A stretch of DNA of 25,594 bases from an uncultured Burkholderiales bacterium. GTDB lineage: Bacteria; Pseudomonadota; Gammaproteobacteria; Burkholderiales; Thiobacillaceae. Location: positions 1 through 25,594 of the forward strand of contig CALAMX010000083.1 in NCBI GenBank assembly GCA_937925755.1, in the 5' to 3' direction. The notes beneath the pieces were generated by a model. It was not told where the DNA came from and did no database searches. It saw only the letters and a list, made by a program, of their open reading frames with translations. The translations under genes and the position numbers were made by a program. How positions within the stretch are numbered: the first letter of the stretch is position 1; each line of letters opens with the position of its first letter. Shown here piece after piece: positions 1 through 8,569 of this stretch.

Positions 1-84
1 CCTACCCTGCCTTTCGTCTGGCCCGAGGTGGAAGGTGGCGAGGACACCGTCTTCCTTCTCAACCGCGAGGCATTCTCCCCATAG
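1..84 (+). CDS. C-terminal end of an unidentified protein (partial)
   Basis: Reading from base 1 in frame 1, 27 codons run to a TAG stop at 82-84. The codons strongly prefer G or C in the third position, as in the confirmed genes nearby, which supports real coding. The visible tail ends in ...TVFLLNREAFSP. It is too short to name a family; the start lies outside the window. Confidence 0.5.
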   Translation, partial: PTLPFVWPEVEGGEDTVFLLNREAFSP

Positions 85-163
85 ACCACCGCGCCACCGA
101 CCCGCCCCGATCCAAGCGAACCGCTACAATTGAGCTTAGGCCACAGTGTAGATCAGGCCGCTC

Positions 164-177
164 GACCACCGGTCGTC
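164..177. promoter_or_regulatory. Imperfect inverted repeat upstream of the MscS-like gene
   Basis: GACCACCGGTCGTC is a dyad with 6 of 7 base pairs matching around an ACCGGT core. It lies about 40 bases before the start codon at 218 and could be an operator. A TACAAT hexamer at 125-130 might be a -10 element, but no matching -35 was found. Short GC-rich dyads are common by chance here. Confidence 0.2.
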
Positions 178-217
178 GCAACACTGACCCACATCTCTAG
201 CCAACAGAGGATAGATC

Positions 218-889
218 ATGGAGCAACAGTTGGACGTATTCGTCGCCTCATTCACCTCCTTTTGGAGCGAGCTCGCGCGCTTCATCCCCCAACTCCTGGT
301 TGCGCTGGTGTTGCTCTTCATCGGTTGGCTTCTGGCCAAGCTCGCCCGTACCGGCATCCTGCGGCTGCTGAGCCTGCTCAAGTTCGACCGGGTGTCCGAA
401 CGCTCCGGGCTGGAGGCCTTTCTCAAACAGGCGGACCTCGACGTCTCCGTCTCCGGCATGCTGGGCAATTTGATCTACTGGTTGATCATCCTGGTGATGA
501 TCGTCACCGTGGCCAATTCGCTCGGACTGCACATGGTGGCCGACCTGTTCAACAAGGTGGTGCTCTACATCCCCAACGTGATTGTGGCCATCCTGGTCTT
601 GGTCTTCGGCACCATCCTGGCCCGCTTCATCAACCGCATCGTCTTCGCCTGGCTCAACAACATCGGTTTCACCGGCGCGCTGACGGTATCGACCTTCTCG
701 GAATACGCGATGATGGTCTTCGTCTTCTTCGTCGCGCTCGAACAATTGCAAATCGCCAGCGAGCTCATTACCGCCGCCTTCACCATCGCCTTCGGCGCCC
801 TGGGGTTGGCCTTCGCCATCGCCTTCGGCCTCGGCGCCAAGGACTGGGCGGCGCGCGTGATCGATCAGGCGGTCAACAAGAAGAAATGA
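218..889 (+). CDS. Short MscS-related membrane protein, conserved TM-helix type
   Basis: This 223-residue protein is almost entirely hydrophobic helices. Membrane segments are visible near residues 22-45, 82-105, 112-137, 160-178 and 183-205. The last has the small-residue Ala/Gly pattern typical of the pore-lining TM3 of MscS channels (AFGALGLAFAIAFGLG) and ends KDWAARV, but the protein stops about 15 residues later, so the cytoplasmic beta and alpha/beta domains of MscS are absent. This matches the conserved TM-helix proteins related to CmpX rather than a full channel. It probably sits in the inner membrane and may respond to osmotic or envelope stress; that role is inferred. The ATG at 218 is preceded by AGAGG about 7 bases upstream, which fixes the start. 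It converges on the M48 protease gene with only 10 bases between the stops. Confidence 0.8.
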   Translation: MEQQLDVFVASFTSFWSELARFIPQLLVALVLLFIGWLLAKLARTGILRLLSLLKFDRVSERSGLEAFLKQADLDVSVSGMLGNLIYWLIILVMIVTVANSLGLHMVADLFNKVVLYIPNVIVAILVLVFGTILARFINRIVFAWLNNIGFTGALTVSTFSEYAMMVFVFFVALEQLQIASELITAAFTIAFGALGLAFAIAFGLGAKDWAARVIDQAVNKKK

Positions 890-899
890 GGCGACTGGC

Positions 900-2201
900 C
901 TATTTGACCATCCCCCAGGCCTTGAGCCGGCTCAAGGCATACTGCGCTTGCGGTCCCTGCCGGCTCATCTGCAGATAGCGGTAGTACGCCTGCGCGGCGG
1001 CCTCCCGGCGTTGCATCCTGTCAAGCGAATAGGCCTGCAGAAAGGTCGTATTCGGGTTACCAGGCAGGAGCCGTTCATAGGCCTGGAACTCGGCCAATGC
1101 TTCCTCGGGCCGCTGCAACTGGAGTTTGGTGATACCGGAGAGGTGCACCGCCTGGGCCTCGCCGGGATAGACCGCCTTGGCGCGCATGAGGTAAGGCTCG
1201 GCCTCCTGCGGGCGCTTGAGGGCCATCTGTGTCTTGGCCATGAGGATAAGTCCCGTGTAGTCATCCGGAGCAAGGACGAGCGCGCTGCGCAGATGCTGTT
1301 CGGCTGTGGAGAACGCCTTCTTGGCCATCGCCGCCTCGGCCTTCTGCTGTTCCTGGATGGCAGGTGCAAGCCGGCGCAGCTGGGCGGTGGAGTCGAGGTA
1401 ACGTTCGCGACTGCGCGGACGCCGGCTGGCCTCAGCGTACTGACTGGCGGCGCGCTGCTGCGCAGCCTCCAGGCGCTCGGCGCTCATCGGATGGGTGGAG
1501 AACATCAGCTCCAGCGCGTTGGGCTTGCGCTTCGATTCGCGGTTGAGCAGCGCCATGAGGTCGACCATGCCTTGCGGGTTGTATCCGGCGCGTACCATGT
1601 ATTCCATGCCCAGGGCGTCTGCCTCGCGCTCGTCCTCACGGCTGTAGTGCGCGAGCAGTGCACCGCCGCCCAGGTTGCCGAGCAGCCCTGCCAGCTCGCC
1701 ATAGGCCGGGTTTTTCTCGGCGGCGGCGATGCCAACCCCCAGGGCGACGATCTGCACCAAGGTCCCTTTTGCCTGCCGCTCGGCGAAGTGCCGCGCGTTG
1801 ACATGCCCAATCTCGTGGCCGAGTAGGGCGGCGAGCTGATCCTCGTCCTCCAGCTCCAGCAGGATGCCGCGTGTGGCGGCGATGGAACCGCCAGGGAAGG
1901 CATAGGCATTGACGTAGTTGGCATTCACCGCCCGGAAGCTGTAGGGCATGTTCGGCCGGTGCGAGCGGCTGGCGAGCTGGCGGCCGACGCCGGCGATGTA
2001 ATCGTTCAGGCGACCGTCCTGCGATACGCCATAGTCTTCGGAGAATTGGTGTGGCGAATGCTGGCGGTCAAGGGCGATCTCTTGCTCCTTGCCCATCATC
2101 ACCAGGGTCTTGCGTCCAGTGACCGGATCGGTAGCACAGCCGGAGAGCCAGGCACCCATACCCAGGCCAGGCAGCAACCAGAGAAAATCTCGACGCAACA
2201 T
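900..2201 (-). CDS. M48 family zinc metalloprotease with TPR region, BepA-like lipoprotein
   Basis: The 433-residue product carries the zinc protease signature HEIGH (His129, Glu130, His133) with the third ligand likely Glu193 in EREAD. The second half, from about residue 285, is rich in alanine/leucine helical repeats typical of TPRs. This is the architecture of BepA (YfgC), a periplasmic protease/chaperone that checks assembly of LptD and other outer-membrane proteins; E. coli BepA is 487 residues. The N-terminus ends in a lipobox LSGC (Cys22), predicting a lipoprotein. It also begins MLRRDFLW, containing an RRxFL Tat-like motif, so export may be Tat-dependent. The start ATG has a GAGAGG ribosome site (about 2209-2214 on the complement). 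It lies 47 bases downstream of mnmA and may be cotranscribed with it. BamD, a partner in outer-membrane assembly, is encoded elsewhere in the window. Confidence 0.88.
   Translation of the reverse strand: MLRRDFLWLLPGLGMGAWLSGCATDPVTGRKTLVMMGKEQEIALDRQHSPHQFSEDYGVSQDGRLNDYIAGVGRQLASRSHRPNMPYSFRAVNANYVNAYAFPGGSIAATRGILLELEDEDQLAALLGHEIGHVNARHFAERQAKGTLVQIVALGVGIAAAEKNPAYGELAGLLGNLGGGALLAHYSREDEREADALGMEYMVRAGYNPQGMVDLMALLNRESKRKPNALELMFSTHPMSAERLEAAQQRAASQYAEASRRPRSRERYLDSTAQLRRLAPAIQEQQKAEAAMAKKAFSTAEQHLRSALVLAPDDYTGLILMAKTQMALKRPQEAEPYLMRAKAVYPGEAQAVHLSGITKLQLQRPEEALAEFQAYERLLPGNPNTTFLQAYSLDRMQRREAAAQAYYRYLQMSRQGPQAQYALSRLKAWGMVK
919..938. repeat. Perfect 20-bp palindrome at the 3' end of the M48 gene
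   Basis: GCCTTGAGCCGGCTCAAGGC is a perfect inverted repeat without a loop, inside the last codons of the protease gene and about 30 bases past the convergent membrane-protein gene. No T-run follows on either strand, so it is not a classic intrinsic terminator. It could still help stop convergent transcripts, or simply reflect codons for ALSRLKA. Confidence 0.45.
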
Positions 2202-2248
2202 CGTGTTGCCTCTCTTATCTAGAGTTGTTTATGAATTCTCGCGCCTAT

Positions 2249-3325
2249 TCATGTGGATTGGATGATACCGCCGCCCAGACAGTTCTCCCCCTCGTAAAGC
2301 ACGACCGACTGACCGGGTGTGACCGCCCATTGGGGCGCATCGAAACGTAACTCAAGCGTGTGTGAATCGACATGAACCACCTCACAGGCCGCGTCGTTCT
2401 GCCGGTAGCGGGTCTTGGCCGTGTAACGGCCGCCCGCCACCGGTGGCGCCCCGATCCAGGCGAGATCGGCAGCCCGCAGGGTTTGGCTCAGGAGTAGGGG
2501 ATGGTCGTGGCCCTGCACGACGATGAGCCGGTTGTGCGCCAGGTCCTTGCCGGCGACGAACCAAGGCTCGCCTTGCCGCGCCTCCTTCAGGCCACCGATC
2601 CCCAAACCTTTGCGCTGCCCCAGGGTGTAGTACATGAGTCCCTGGTGCTGGCCCACCACGCGACCCTCGGGGGTGACCATGGGTCCTGGCTCGACGGGCA
2701 GATAGCGTTGAAGGAATTCGCGAAAAGGCCGCTCGCCGATGAAACAGATGCCGGTGCTATCCCGCTTGTCCGCTACCGGCAGGCCGATCTCCCGCGCCAG
2801 CGCCCGCACCTGTGGTTTGGTGTATTCCCCCAAGGGGAACAAGGCTCGCGCGAGCTGGGCCTGGTTGAGTCGGTAGAGGAAATAGGTCTGATCTTTGTTC
2901 GAGTCAACCGCTTTGATCAAGCGCCGTGCCCCGGGCGCGCCGGCGAGCCGCGCATAGTGACCGGTGGCGATGGCCTCGGCCTTGAGGCTCAAGGCGTAGT
3001 CCAGAAAGGCCTTGAACTTGATCTCGGCATTGCATAACACGTCCGGGTTCGGGGTGCGGCCGGCCCGGTATTCGGCCAGAAAGTCGGCGAACACACGCTC
3101 GCGGTATTCGCGGCTGAAGTTGACCAGATCGACCTCGATGCCCAACACGTCGCCGATGGCCAGGACGTCGAGGAAGTCTTGCCGCGCCGGACAGTTCGGG
3201 TCTTGATCGTCGTCCTCCCAGTTTTTCATGAACACGCCGATCACTTCGTGGCCCTGACGTTTGAGCAGCCAAGCGGTGACGGCGGAGTCGACGCCACCGG
3301 ACAGACCAACGACGATGCGACTCAT
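2249..3325 (-). CDS. mnmA: tRNA-specific 2-thiouridylase MnmA
   Basis: MnmA activates U34 of tRNA-Lys, -Glu and -Gln with ATP and inserts sulfur delivered by the Tus relay to give 2-thiouridine. The 358-residue protein has the PP-loop motif SGGVDS at residues 9-14, the two catalytic cysteines in NPDVLCN (Cys98) and [12 protein letters not shown] (Cys194), and the motifs GHYAR and DQTYFL. E. coli MnmA is similar in length and has the pair Cys102/Cys199. The start ATG begins [11 protein letters not shown], standard for the family. A Nudix gene lies 40 bases upstream; the mnmA-nudJ pairing is also found in E. coli, which supports both calls. It appears to be part of the minus-strand block with rimO, so two sulfur-inserting enzymes may share a transcript. 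Confidence 0.97.
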   Translation of the reverse strand: MSRIVVGLSGGVDSAVTAWLLKRQGHEVIGVFMKNWEDDDQDPNCPARQDFLDVLAIGDVLGIEVDLVNFSREYRERVFADFLAEYRAGRTPNPDVLCNAEIKFKAFLDYALSLKAEAIATGHYARLAGAPGARRLIKAVDSNKDQTYFLYRLNQAQLARALFPLGEYTKPQVRALAREIGLPVADKRDSTGICFIGERPFREFLQRYLPVEPGPMVTPEGRVVGQHQGLMYYTLGQRKGLGIGGLKEARQGEPWFVAGKDLAHNRLIVVQGHDHPLLLSQTLRAADLAWIGAPPVAGGRYTAKTRYRQNDAACEVVHVDSHTLELRFDAPQWAVTPGQSVVLYEGENCLGGGIIQST

Positions 3326-3365
3326 AGAACGATGAGGGAGGAAGCAAGGGTCTGGCGGATGCGGC

Positions 3366-3824
3366 TCATCGAGCGCCGAGGTCGTTGAGCAACTCCAGCG
3401 GATAACGTCGGCCGGCGTGGTAATCGGCGATGCAGCGTGCGACCAATGGGCTGCGGTGCCGCACAGCGACGGCGTCGATCTCCTCCGGCGTCATCCAGGC
3501 CACGCGCAGGATGCCACGATCCAGGGGCGCGGTGGGGTCATAGCCGGTGACCTGACCGACGAAGGCAAAGCGCAGATAGGTGCGGTCGCGCGCGGGGGCA
3601 TGCCAGCGATACACCCCCAATAGGGCATCCGGTTCGAAATGGTGTGCGGTCTCCTCGAATACCTCACGCCGCACGGCCTCGATCAGCGTCTCGCCCACCT
3701 CCAGATGACCGGCCGGCTGGTTGTAACGCAGGCCCTCCTCCGTGTGTTCCTCGACCAACAAGAAACGACCGTCCGCCTCGATGACGGCGGCCACCACCAC
3801 ATGCGGCCTCCAGATCTCAGTCAT
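3366..3824 (-). CDS. nudJ: Nudix hydrolase, NudJ-like phosphatase
   Basis: The 152-residue protein has a Nudix box beginning at Gly39 (GHLEVGE) and continuing REVFEETAH at 53-61. The catalytic glutamates Glu54, Glu57 and Glu58 are present; the usual glycine near the end of the box is Ala60 here, followed by histidine instead of a hydrophobic residue. Size and the neighbouring mnmA match NudJ, which removes phosphates from thiamine pyrophosphate precursors and nucleoside phosphates. The exact substrate cannot be read from sequence. The chosen ATG at 3824 gives the family start [15 protein letters not shown]; the longer open frame upstream is a shadow of rimO. The start overlaps the rimO stop by 8 nt (ATGACTGA) and has no clear ribosome site, suggesting translational coupling to rimO. 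Confidence 0.88.
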   Translation of the reverse strand: MTEIWRPHVVVAAVIEADGRFLLVEEHTEEGLRYNQPAGHLEVGETLIEAVRREVFEETAHHFEPDALLGVYRWHAPARDRTYLRFAFVGQVTGYDPTAPLDRGILRVAWMTPEEIDAVAVRHRSPLVARCIADYHAGRRYPLELLNDLGAR

Positions 3825-5136
3825 GGAGGGGTTTGCCCCACAAATCGTGTTCATCTGCGCGGCTGATGCGCACGCGCACGCGCTCACCAGGCTTGAGATC
3901 ATGGCCTTGGGCGATGTGCACCACCCCGTCGATCTCCGGGGCATCGGCATAGGTGCGGCCGATGGCGCGGCGGCCATCGGCCGCGTCGATGAGGACCTCC
4001 ATCTCCCGGCCCAGGCGTCGTTTGAGTTTCTGCCTGCTGATCTGCGCCTGTAGTGTCATGAGGCGGGCGCGCCGCTCCTCTTTGACGGCATCGGGCACAG
4101 GATCTGGCAGCGCATTGGCGGCGGCTCCCTCGACTGGCGAATAGGCGAAGCAGCCCACCCGGTCGAGCTGGGCGGCGCTCAGGAAATCGAGTAGCTGTTG
4201 GAAATCGTCCTCCGTCTCGCCCGGAAAACCGACGATGAAGGTGCTGCGAATGGCAAGCTCAGGACAGATGGCTCGCCAACGCTCGATGCGGCGCAAGGTA
4301 TCCTCGGCCGCCGCTGGCCGGCGCATGGCCTTGAGGATACGGGGACTTGCGTGCTGGAAGGGCACGTCGAGATAGGGCAACACCTTGCCTTCGGCCATGA
4401 GGGAGACCAGCGCGTCGACCGTTGGATAGGGATAGACGTAATGCAGGCGCACCCATACACCCAGCTTCGCCAGCTCCTGGACCAGATCCAAAAGGCGCGT
4501 TTTGATCGGGCGGCCCTGCCAGAAACCGGTGCGGTACTTGCGATCCACCCCATAGGCGCTGGTGTCCTGCGAGATGACGATCAGTTCCTTGACCCCCGCC
4601 TTGACCAGTGCCTCGGCCTCGTCAAGCACTTCGCCGACGGGGCGTGAGGCGAGATCCCCGCGCAGGCTGGGGATGATGCAGAAGCTGCAACGATGGTTGC
4701 AGCCCTCGGAGATCTTGAGATAGGCATAGTGACGGGGAGTGAGCTTGAGCCCACCGGGTGGGATGAGATCGGTATAGGGGTCATGCGGTTTCGGCAGCAC
4801 CGCATGCACGTGCCGCAGGACCTCCTCAGTCGCCTGTGGGCCGGTCACCGCGAGGACTTGCGGATGTCGCTCGCGCACCAGGGCGGCGCGTGCACCCAGG
4901 CAGCCGGTGACGATGACCCGCCCGTTCTCGCGTAGGGCCTCACCGATCGCCTCCAGCGACTCGTCTACGGCGGCGTCGATGAAGCCACAGGTATTGACGA
5001 TGACCAGGTCGGCGTCGGCATAGCGCGGCACTGTGAGGTAGCCCTCGGCGCGCAACTGGGTGAGGATGCGCTCCGAGTCCACCGTGGCCTTGGGGCAGCC
5101 GAGGGATACGAAGCCGACCTTGGGTGGAGCCGTCAC
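3817..5136 (-). CDS. rimO: Ribosomal protein S12 methylthiotransferase RimO
   Basis: RimO is a radical SAM enzyme that adds a methylthio group to the conserved Asp of ribosomal protein S12. The 439-residue product (E. coli about 441) shows the MTTase N-terminal domain with three cluster cysteines (Cys14, Cys50, Cys79), the radical SAM motif CNHRCSFC (Cys146, Cys150, Cys153) and the RimO-type IIPSLRG that follows, then a C-terminal TRAM domain (about 370-439). This separates it from MiaB, which modifies tRNA. I place the start at a GTG at 5136 because it gives [17 protein letters not shown] and overlaps the preceding gene's stop in a GTGA. The open frame continues upstream to 5295, but that part is a shadow of the ODP-like gene. 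It is followed by the Nudix gene with an 8-nt overlap. Confidence 0.95.
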   Translation of the reverse strand: MTAPPKVGFVSLGCPKATVDSERILTQLRAEGYLTVPRYADADLVIVNTCGFIDAAVDESLEAIGEALRENGRVIVTGCLGARAALVRERHPQVLAVTGPQATEEVLRHVHAVLPKPHDPYTDLIPPGGLKLTPRHYAYLKISEGCNHRCSFCIIPSLRGDLASRPVGEVLDEAEALVKAGVKELIVISQDTSAYGVDRKYRTGFWQGRPIKTRLLDLVQELAKLGVWVRLHYVYPYPTVDALVSLMAEGKVLPYLDVPFQHASPRILKAMRRPAAAEDTLRRIERWRAICPELAIRSTFIVGFPGETEDDFQQLLDFLSAAQLDRVGCFAYSPVEGAAANALPDPVPDAVKEERRARLMTLQAQISRQKLKRRLGREMEVLIDAADGRRAIGRTYADAPEIDGVVHIAQGHDLKPGERVRVRISRADEHDLWGKPLHD

Positions 5137-5915
5137 GCCGGCAGACGGTAGTTGTCCTGGTTGAAGAGATCGACCCCGCACTGGAGGTCCTGGATCCAAT
5201 CGAGGAAGGCGCCGACGGCTTCCTTGCCCTGGAAATAGCGGCCGTGCTGTGGCACCAGTTTGTCGATGTCGAGCTGGCGGACCATGTTCGCCCACAGCCG
5301 ACAGACCTTGTTGGAGACCATGTAACGGCGGTGGAAACCCTCCATGTTCGGCAGATGCGCCAGAAACTCCGCTTTCGTCGTGATGGGCCGTTCTATCTGC
5401 TCGTGCGGTACGAGGGATGCCCCCATGTCCCCAGAAAAGAGGATTTTGGAGCGCACATCATAGAACTGGAAGTTACCCTCCGCATGCAGGAAATGGGCCG
5501 GCAAGGCGACGAGGGCGGTGTCCCCCAGATAGATGCGCATGCCTTCATCAGGGATACCAAAGATACGCCCTTCCGTGCGATTCAAGGTGCAAAAATGGGG
5601 CACAAAACGCTCCCATAGCTTCGACACGTAGAGCGTGCAGTCGGTCATCATCATCCATTTGTTGAGGGAAGCGACGATGTCCGGGTCCTGATGCGAGGCA
5701 AACAGGTATTTGAGCCGCTTGAACGGGAAATACTTGTTCATGGCCACGATCAGGGCGTTATAGGTCATGTTGCCGGCCGGGTCGATCAGGGCGCCTTCGC
5801 CGTTGGTGACGATGAGAAACTGGTTGGCCTGCACGGCCGCACTACCCGTGTCGTCGACCAGATCGTTGAACATCAGGCAGGCATGCCGGCCATCGTTGTA
5901 TAGCTCGATACTCAT
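5133..5915 (-). CDS. ODP-like diiron oxygen-binding protein, metallo-beta-lactamase fold
   Basis: The 260-residue protein resembles the stand-alone metallo-beta-lactamase-fold domain of flavodiiron proteins, as in ODP, the oxygen-binding diiron protein described in Treponema chemotaxis. It lacks a flavodoxin domain. Putative metal ligands are in HQDPD (His75, Asp77, Asp79, replacing the usual HxExD), the HFLHAEGNF segment (His144, perhaps His141), SGD (Asp163) and PQHG (His224). The HSEGNF/HAEGNF-type stretch and the SGDMG motif are typical of diiron members rather than zinc hydrolases. It probably binds or reduces O2 in the cytoplasm. The ATG at 5915 yields [13 protein letters not shown] lies about 8 bases before it. 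It lies 34 bases after the ZIP gene and its stop overlaps the rimO GTG. Other hydrolase functions are possible but less likely. Confidence 0.78.
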   Translation of the reverse strand: MSIELYNDGRHACLMFNDLVDDTGSAAVQANQFLIVTNGEGALIDPAGNMTYNALIVAMNKYFPFKRLKYLFASHQDPDIVASLNKWMMMTDCTLYVSKLWERFVPHFCTLNRTEGRIFGIPDEGMRIYLGDTALVALPAHFLHAEGNFQFYDVRSKILFSGDMGASLVPHEQIERPITTKAEFLAHLPNMEGFHRRYMVSNKVCRLWANMVRQLDIDKLVPQHGRYFQGKEAVGAFLDWIQDLQCGVDLFNQDNYRLPA

Positions 5916-5949
5916 GAATGCATTCCCAAACACATACGGTCCAGTATCC

Positions 5950-6765
5950 TCAGTGAGCGTGCAGATCCGTGGCGATCCAGGACTGGGCGAGGTCGGCGCC
6001 AAACCATACCGTTGCCACGCCGAGCAGGATCAACGCGATCTGCTCTGCAGTATGCCGCAGAGAAACCCGTCTATGTAGCCCTGGAATCAGATCAGCCACC
6101 GCTACATAGATCATTCCGGCCGCAGCGAAGGCGAGGATATAGGGCAAAGCAGTGCTCAGTGGCGACAGCGCGAAATAGGCGAGCAGCGCGCCGACCAGGG
6201 TGGCCAGGCTGCTCACCACGTTCAGGGCCAAGGCCTGGACCCGGCTGTAGCCGGAGTGCAACAGGATGAGGAAGTCGCCGATCTCTTGGGGGATCTCGTG
6301 CGCAACGATGGCCAGCGTGGTGACGATGCCCAATCGGACATCGACCAGAAAGGCGGCGGCGATCATGATGCCATCGACGAAATTGTGGAAAGTGTCGCCC
6401 ACGGTGATCATCAAGCCGGAGCGGCCGTGATCGTGAAGATCAGGGGTGCTGGGCGGGGGCAACGCCTCGGCCCCATGCACCTCACAGGTCTCGACATGGC
6501 AGTGCCGCCAGAGCACGAGTTTCTCGAGTAGGAAGAACAGCAGGATGCCAGCCAGTACCATCCCGCTGAGACGCTGCGGGTCTCCGGCGTATTGCATCGC
6601 ATGGGGTAGGACCTCCAGGAAGGCGGCACCGAGCAGGGCACCGATGGCGTAGCTGATCATGAGCGGTAGCCACTCGCTGCGCACGGCCAGCGCCAGCGCG
6701 GCAAAGGCCACGCTGAGCAGGCCGCCCAGGGCGGAGGCCAGCAGTATCCAGAGGAAGATGCTCAT
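5950..6765 (-). CDS. ZIP family divalent metal transporter
   Basis: This 271-residue inner-membrane protein has about eight hydrophobic segments and the two ZIP signature motifs: HNFVDG (127-132) in TM4 and HEIPQEIGDF (156-165) in TM5, which form the binuclear metal site. Between TM3 and TM4 there is a His-rich loop (about 88-113, with HCH, CEVH and HDHG) as found in many ZIP proteins. The family imports Zn2+, and some members carry Fe2+, Mn2+ or Cd2+; the substrate cannot be fixed here. It is the first gene of the minus-strand block and lies 34 bases upstream of the ODP-like diiron protein, so supplying metal to that protein is an attractive but untested idea. Its 5' side is a 106-base gap with no promoter I could define and no obvious Zur or Fur site. 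Confidence 0.9.
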   Translation of the reverse strand: MSIFLWILLASALGGLLSVAFAALALAVRSEWLPLMISYAIGALLGAAFLEVLPHAMQYAGDPQRLSGMVLAGILLFFLLEKLVLWRHCHVETCEVHGAEALPPPSTPDLHDHGRSGLMITVGDTFHNFVDGIMIAAAFLVDVRLGIVTTLAIVAHEIPQEIGDFLILLHSGYSRVQALALNVVSSLATLVGALLAYFALSPLSTALPYILAFAAAGMIYVAVADLIPGLHRRVSLRHTAEQIALILLGVATVWFGADLAQSWIATDLHAH

Positions 6766-6871
6766 GGCACAGTCAACGGCCTGCGGTTGTAAGCCGTGCG
6801 GGGACCGGTGTGTCAGCGCAGTACAGCGGACTGCCTGCGCACGGGACCTGTCGAGGTAAAAAATCCCTATT

Positions 6872-7621
6872 CTATTCGAGCCAGATCAAAGCGGCCATGC
6901 GGCCGGTACGCCCATCGCGCCGATAGGAATAGAAGCGCTCCACCTCGCGGTAGGTGCAGCCCGCAGCGTCATAGACCTGCTCGACACCCAATGCCTGCAG
7001 GCGCAGACGCGCCAGGGCATAGAGGTCGGCGAGCCATTTTCTCGGTGCCCCGTCCAGCGTCCCGGGCAAGGTCGGCCGGAATGCGGTAGCGGCGATGGGG
7101 TCGCGTTCGATGAAGGCCTGGCGGACCTCTTCGCCGACCTCGAAGGCATCCGGGCCGATGGCCGGTCCCAGCCAGGCGATGACGCGCGCCGGACCGATGC
7201 CCATGGCCCGCACCGTGGCCTCGATCACCCCGGCAAGGAGGCCACGCCAGCCGGCATGGGCGACAGCCACCACGCTGGCACGAGAGTCGCACAGAAGTAC
7301 AGGCAGACAGTCGGCGGTCAGGACGGCGCATACCTGACCCGGCGCACGCGCCAGCGCGGCATCGGCCTCGACCCCCGCGGCATCACGTCCAGCCTCGGCC
7401 ACCCCAGCCCCGTGCACCTGGGTGAGCCAAAGCGGCTCAGACGGCAGGTGGCGGCGCAGGATGCGCCGGTTCTCCGCCACGGCTCGCGGGTCGTCGCCCA
7501 CGTGGCTGGCCAGGTTGAGGCTGTCGTAGGGCGGCAGGCTCACCCCGCCGCGTCGTGTGGTCATCAGGGCCTTGACCCGCGCCGGGGCCGGCCAGTCGGG
7601 TGTGATCCACTCAGCCGACAT
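6872..7621 (-). CDS. pgeF: Peptidoglycan editing factor PgeF (YfiH/LACC1 family)
   Basis: The 249-residue protein has the family's metal-site residues: His70 in TQVHG, Cys105 in TADCLPV and His122 in AHAGWRG. E. coli YfiH (PgeF) is about 243 residues; it has been described both as a purine nucleoside enzyme of the LACC1 type and as an editing factor that prevents misincorporation of L-Ser into peptidoglycan precursors, and older databases call it a polyphenol oxidase/laccase. The ATG at 7621 begins MSAEWITPDW; the much longer frame upstream is rluD read out of frame. It overlaps the rluD stop by 11 nt. The rluD-pgeF pair divergent from bamD is the same order as in E. coli. Confidence 0.93.
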   Translation of the reverse strand: MSAEWITPDWPAPARVKALMTTRRGGVSLPPYDSLNLASHVGDDPRAVAENRRILRRHLPSEPLWLTQVHGAGVAEAGRDAAGVEADAALARAPGQVCAVLTADCLPVLLCDSRASVVAVAHAGWRGLLAGVIEATVRAMGIGPARVIAWLGPAIGPDAFEVGEEVRQAFIERDPIAATAFRPTLPGTLDGAPRKWLADLYALARLRLQALGVEQVYDAAGCTYREVERFYSYRRDGRTGRMAALIWLE

Positions 7622-8531
7622 CGTTCGTCTCAAGCCAAGCGAGGAGTTGCTGAAAGTCTTCCGGCGGTGGCGCCTCCCATGCCATCTCCTGCCCACTGCC
7701 GGGGTGCTGCAAGGCGAGCGCCCGGGCATGCAGGGCCTGGCGCTGGAAACGCATGGGAAGATGCCGGCGGGTGGCATAAACCGGATCACCGAGCAGGGGA
7801 TGCCCGATGTGGGCGAGGTGGACACGGATCTGGTGGGTGCGCCCGGTCTCCAGGCGACACTCGACCCAAGCCGCGCTGCGGTACTGTCGCAGGACCCGGT
7901 AGTGGGTGACGGCCGGTTTGCCGCCTGGCACGACCGCCATGCGCGTGCGCTGAACCGGGTGGCGGCCGATGGGGGCCTCGATCGTGCCCTGGGTCTGCGC
8001 GAAGTGGCCAAGGGCGACCGCCCAGTAGAGCCGTTTGACCGTTCTCGCCTGCAGTGCACGCACTAGGCTCGTCTGCGCCTGCACCGTCTTGGCCACCACC
8101 AGCAGGCCCGAGGTGTCCTTGTCCAGGCGGTGGACGATGCCGGCGCGAGGCAGTTTAAGCAAGGCCGGACAGTGATACAGCAGCGCGTTGAGCAGGGTAC
8201 CGCTCCAGTTGCCTGCGCCGGGGTGTGTCACCAGGCCGGGCGGCTTGTTTACCACCAGCACCTCGGCATCCTCGAAGACGATGTCAAGCGCCATGGCCTC
8301 GGGGCGCTGCGACTGCTCCGCGGCATGCGGCAAGACCTGCAGCGTAACTGTCTCGCCACCATAGACCTTGGATTTGCGCGTGGCGGTCCGCCCGTTCAGG
8401 CTCACCACGCCGGCATCGCACCAGGCCTGGATGCGGCTACGCGAGTGTTGTGGTAAAAGCCGCGCCAGACTCTGGTCCAGACGCTGGCCGGCACACTCGC
8501 CGGGAATGGTGAGAGTCAGAATTTCCGTCAC
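7611..8531 (-). CDS. rluD: 23S rRNA pseudouridine synthase RluD
   Basis: RluD converts U1911, U1915 and U1917 in helix 69 of 23S rRNA to pseudouridine during late 50S assembly. The 306-residue protein has an N-terminal S4 RNA-binding domain (about 15-75: GQRLDQSLARLLP, SRSRIQAWCDAGVVSLNG) and a catalytic domain with HRLDKDTSG, whose Asp137 is the nucleophile, plus LETGRTHQIRVHLAHIGHPLLGD near the C-terminus. It is slightly shorter than E. coli RluD (326). Family assignment to RluD rather than RluC rests on the S4 sequence and synteny with pgeF and bamD. The start ATG at 8531 lies 38 bases from divergent bamD. Confidence 0.93.
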   Translation of the reverse strand: MTEILTLTIPGECAGQRLDQSLARLLPQHSRSRIQAWCDAGVVSLNGRTATRKSKVYGGETVTLQVLPHAAEQSQRPEAMALDIVFEDAEVLVVNKPPGLVTHPGAGNWSGTLLNALLYHCPALLKLPRAGIVHRLDKDTSGLLVVAKTVQAQTSLVRALQARTVKRLYWAVALGHFAQTQGTIEAPIGRHPVQRTRMAVVPGGKPAVTHYRVLRQYRSAAWVECRLETGRTHQIRVHLAHIGHPLLGDPVYATRRHLPMRFQRQALHARALALQHPGSGQEMAWEAPPPEDFQQLLAWLETNDVG

Positions 8532-8534
8532 GAG

Positions 8535-8540
8535 TATAAT
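8535..8540 (+). promoter_or_regulatory. Candidate -10 element for bamD
   Basis: A perfect TATAAT lies in the 38-base rluD-bamD gap, 29 bases before the bamD start, giving a short leader. No convincing -35 hexamer is present 16-18 bases upstream (that DNA is the rluD start). It is the best promoter signal in the gap. Confidence 0.35.
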
Positions 8541-8569
8541 CGAGCAAGTCCACAGTCAAGGTCGAGACG

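Noticed and set aside
5137..5295. Longer RimO start at 5295
   Set aside because: The extra residues are a shifted reading of the ODP-like gene and do not resemble RimO; GTG at 5136 fits the family.
5916..6002. Longer start of the ODP-like protein at 6002
   Set aside because: It would overlap the ZIP gene by 53 bases and the extra sequence is the ZIP C-terminus read out of frame.
7622..8059. N-terminal extension of PgeF by 146 residues
   Set aside because: The extra sequence is the antisense-free frame shadow of rluD, rich in Arg/Ser/Pro, and the family start is at 7621.
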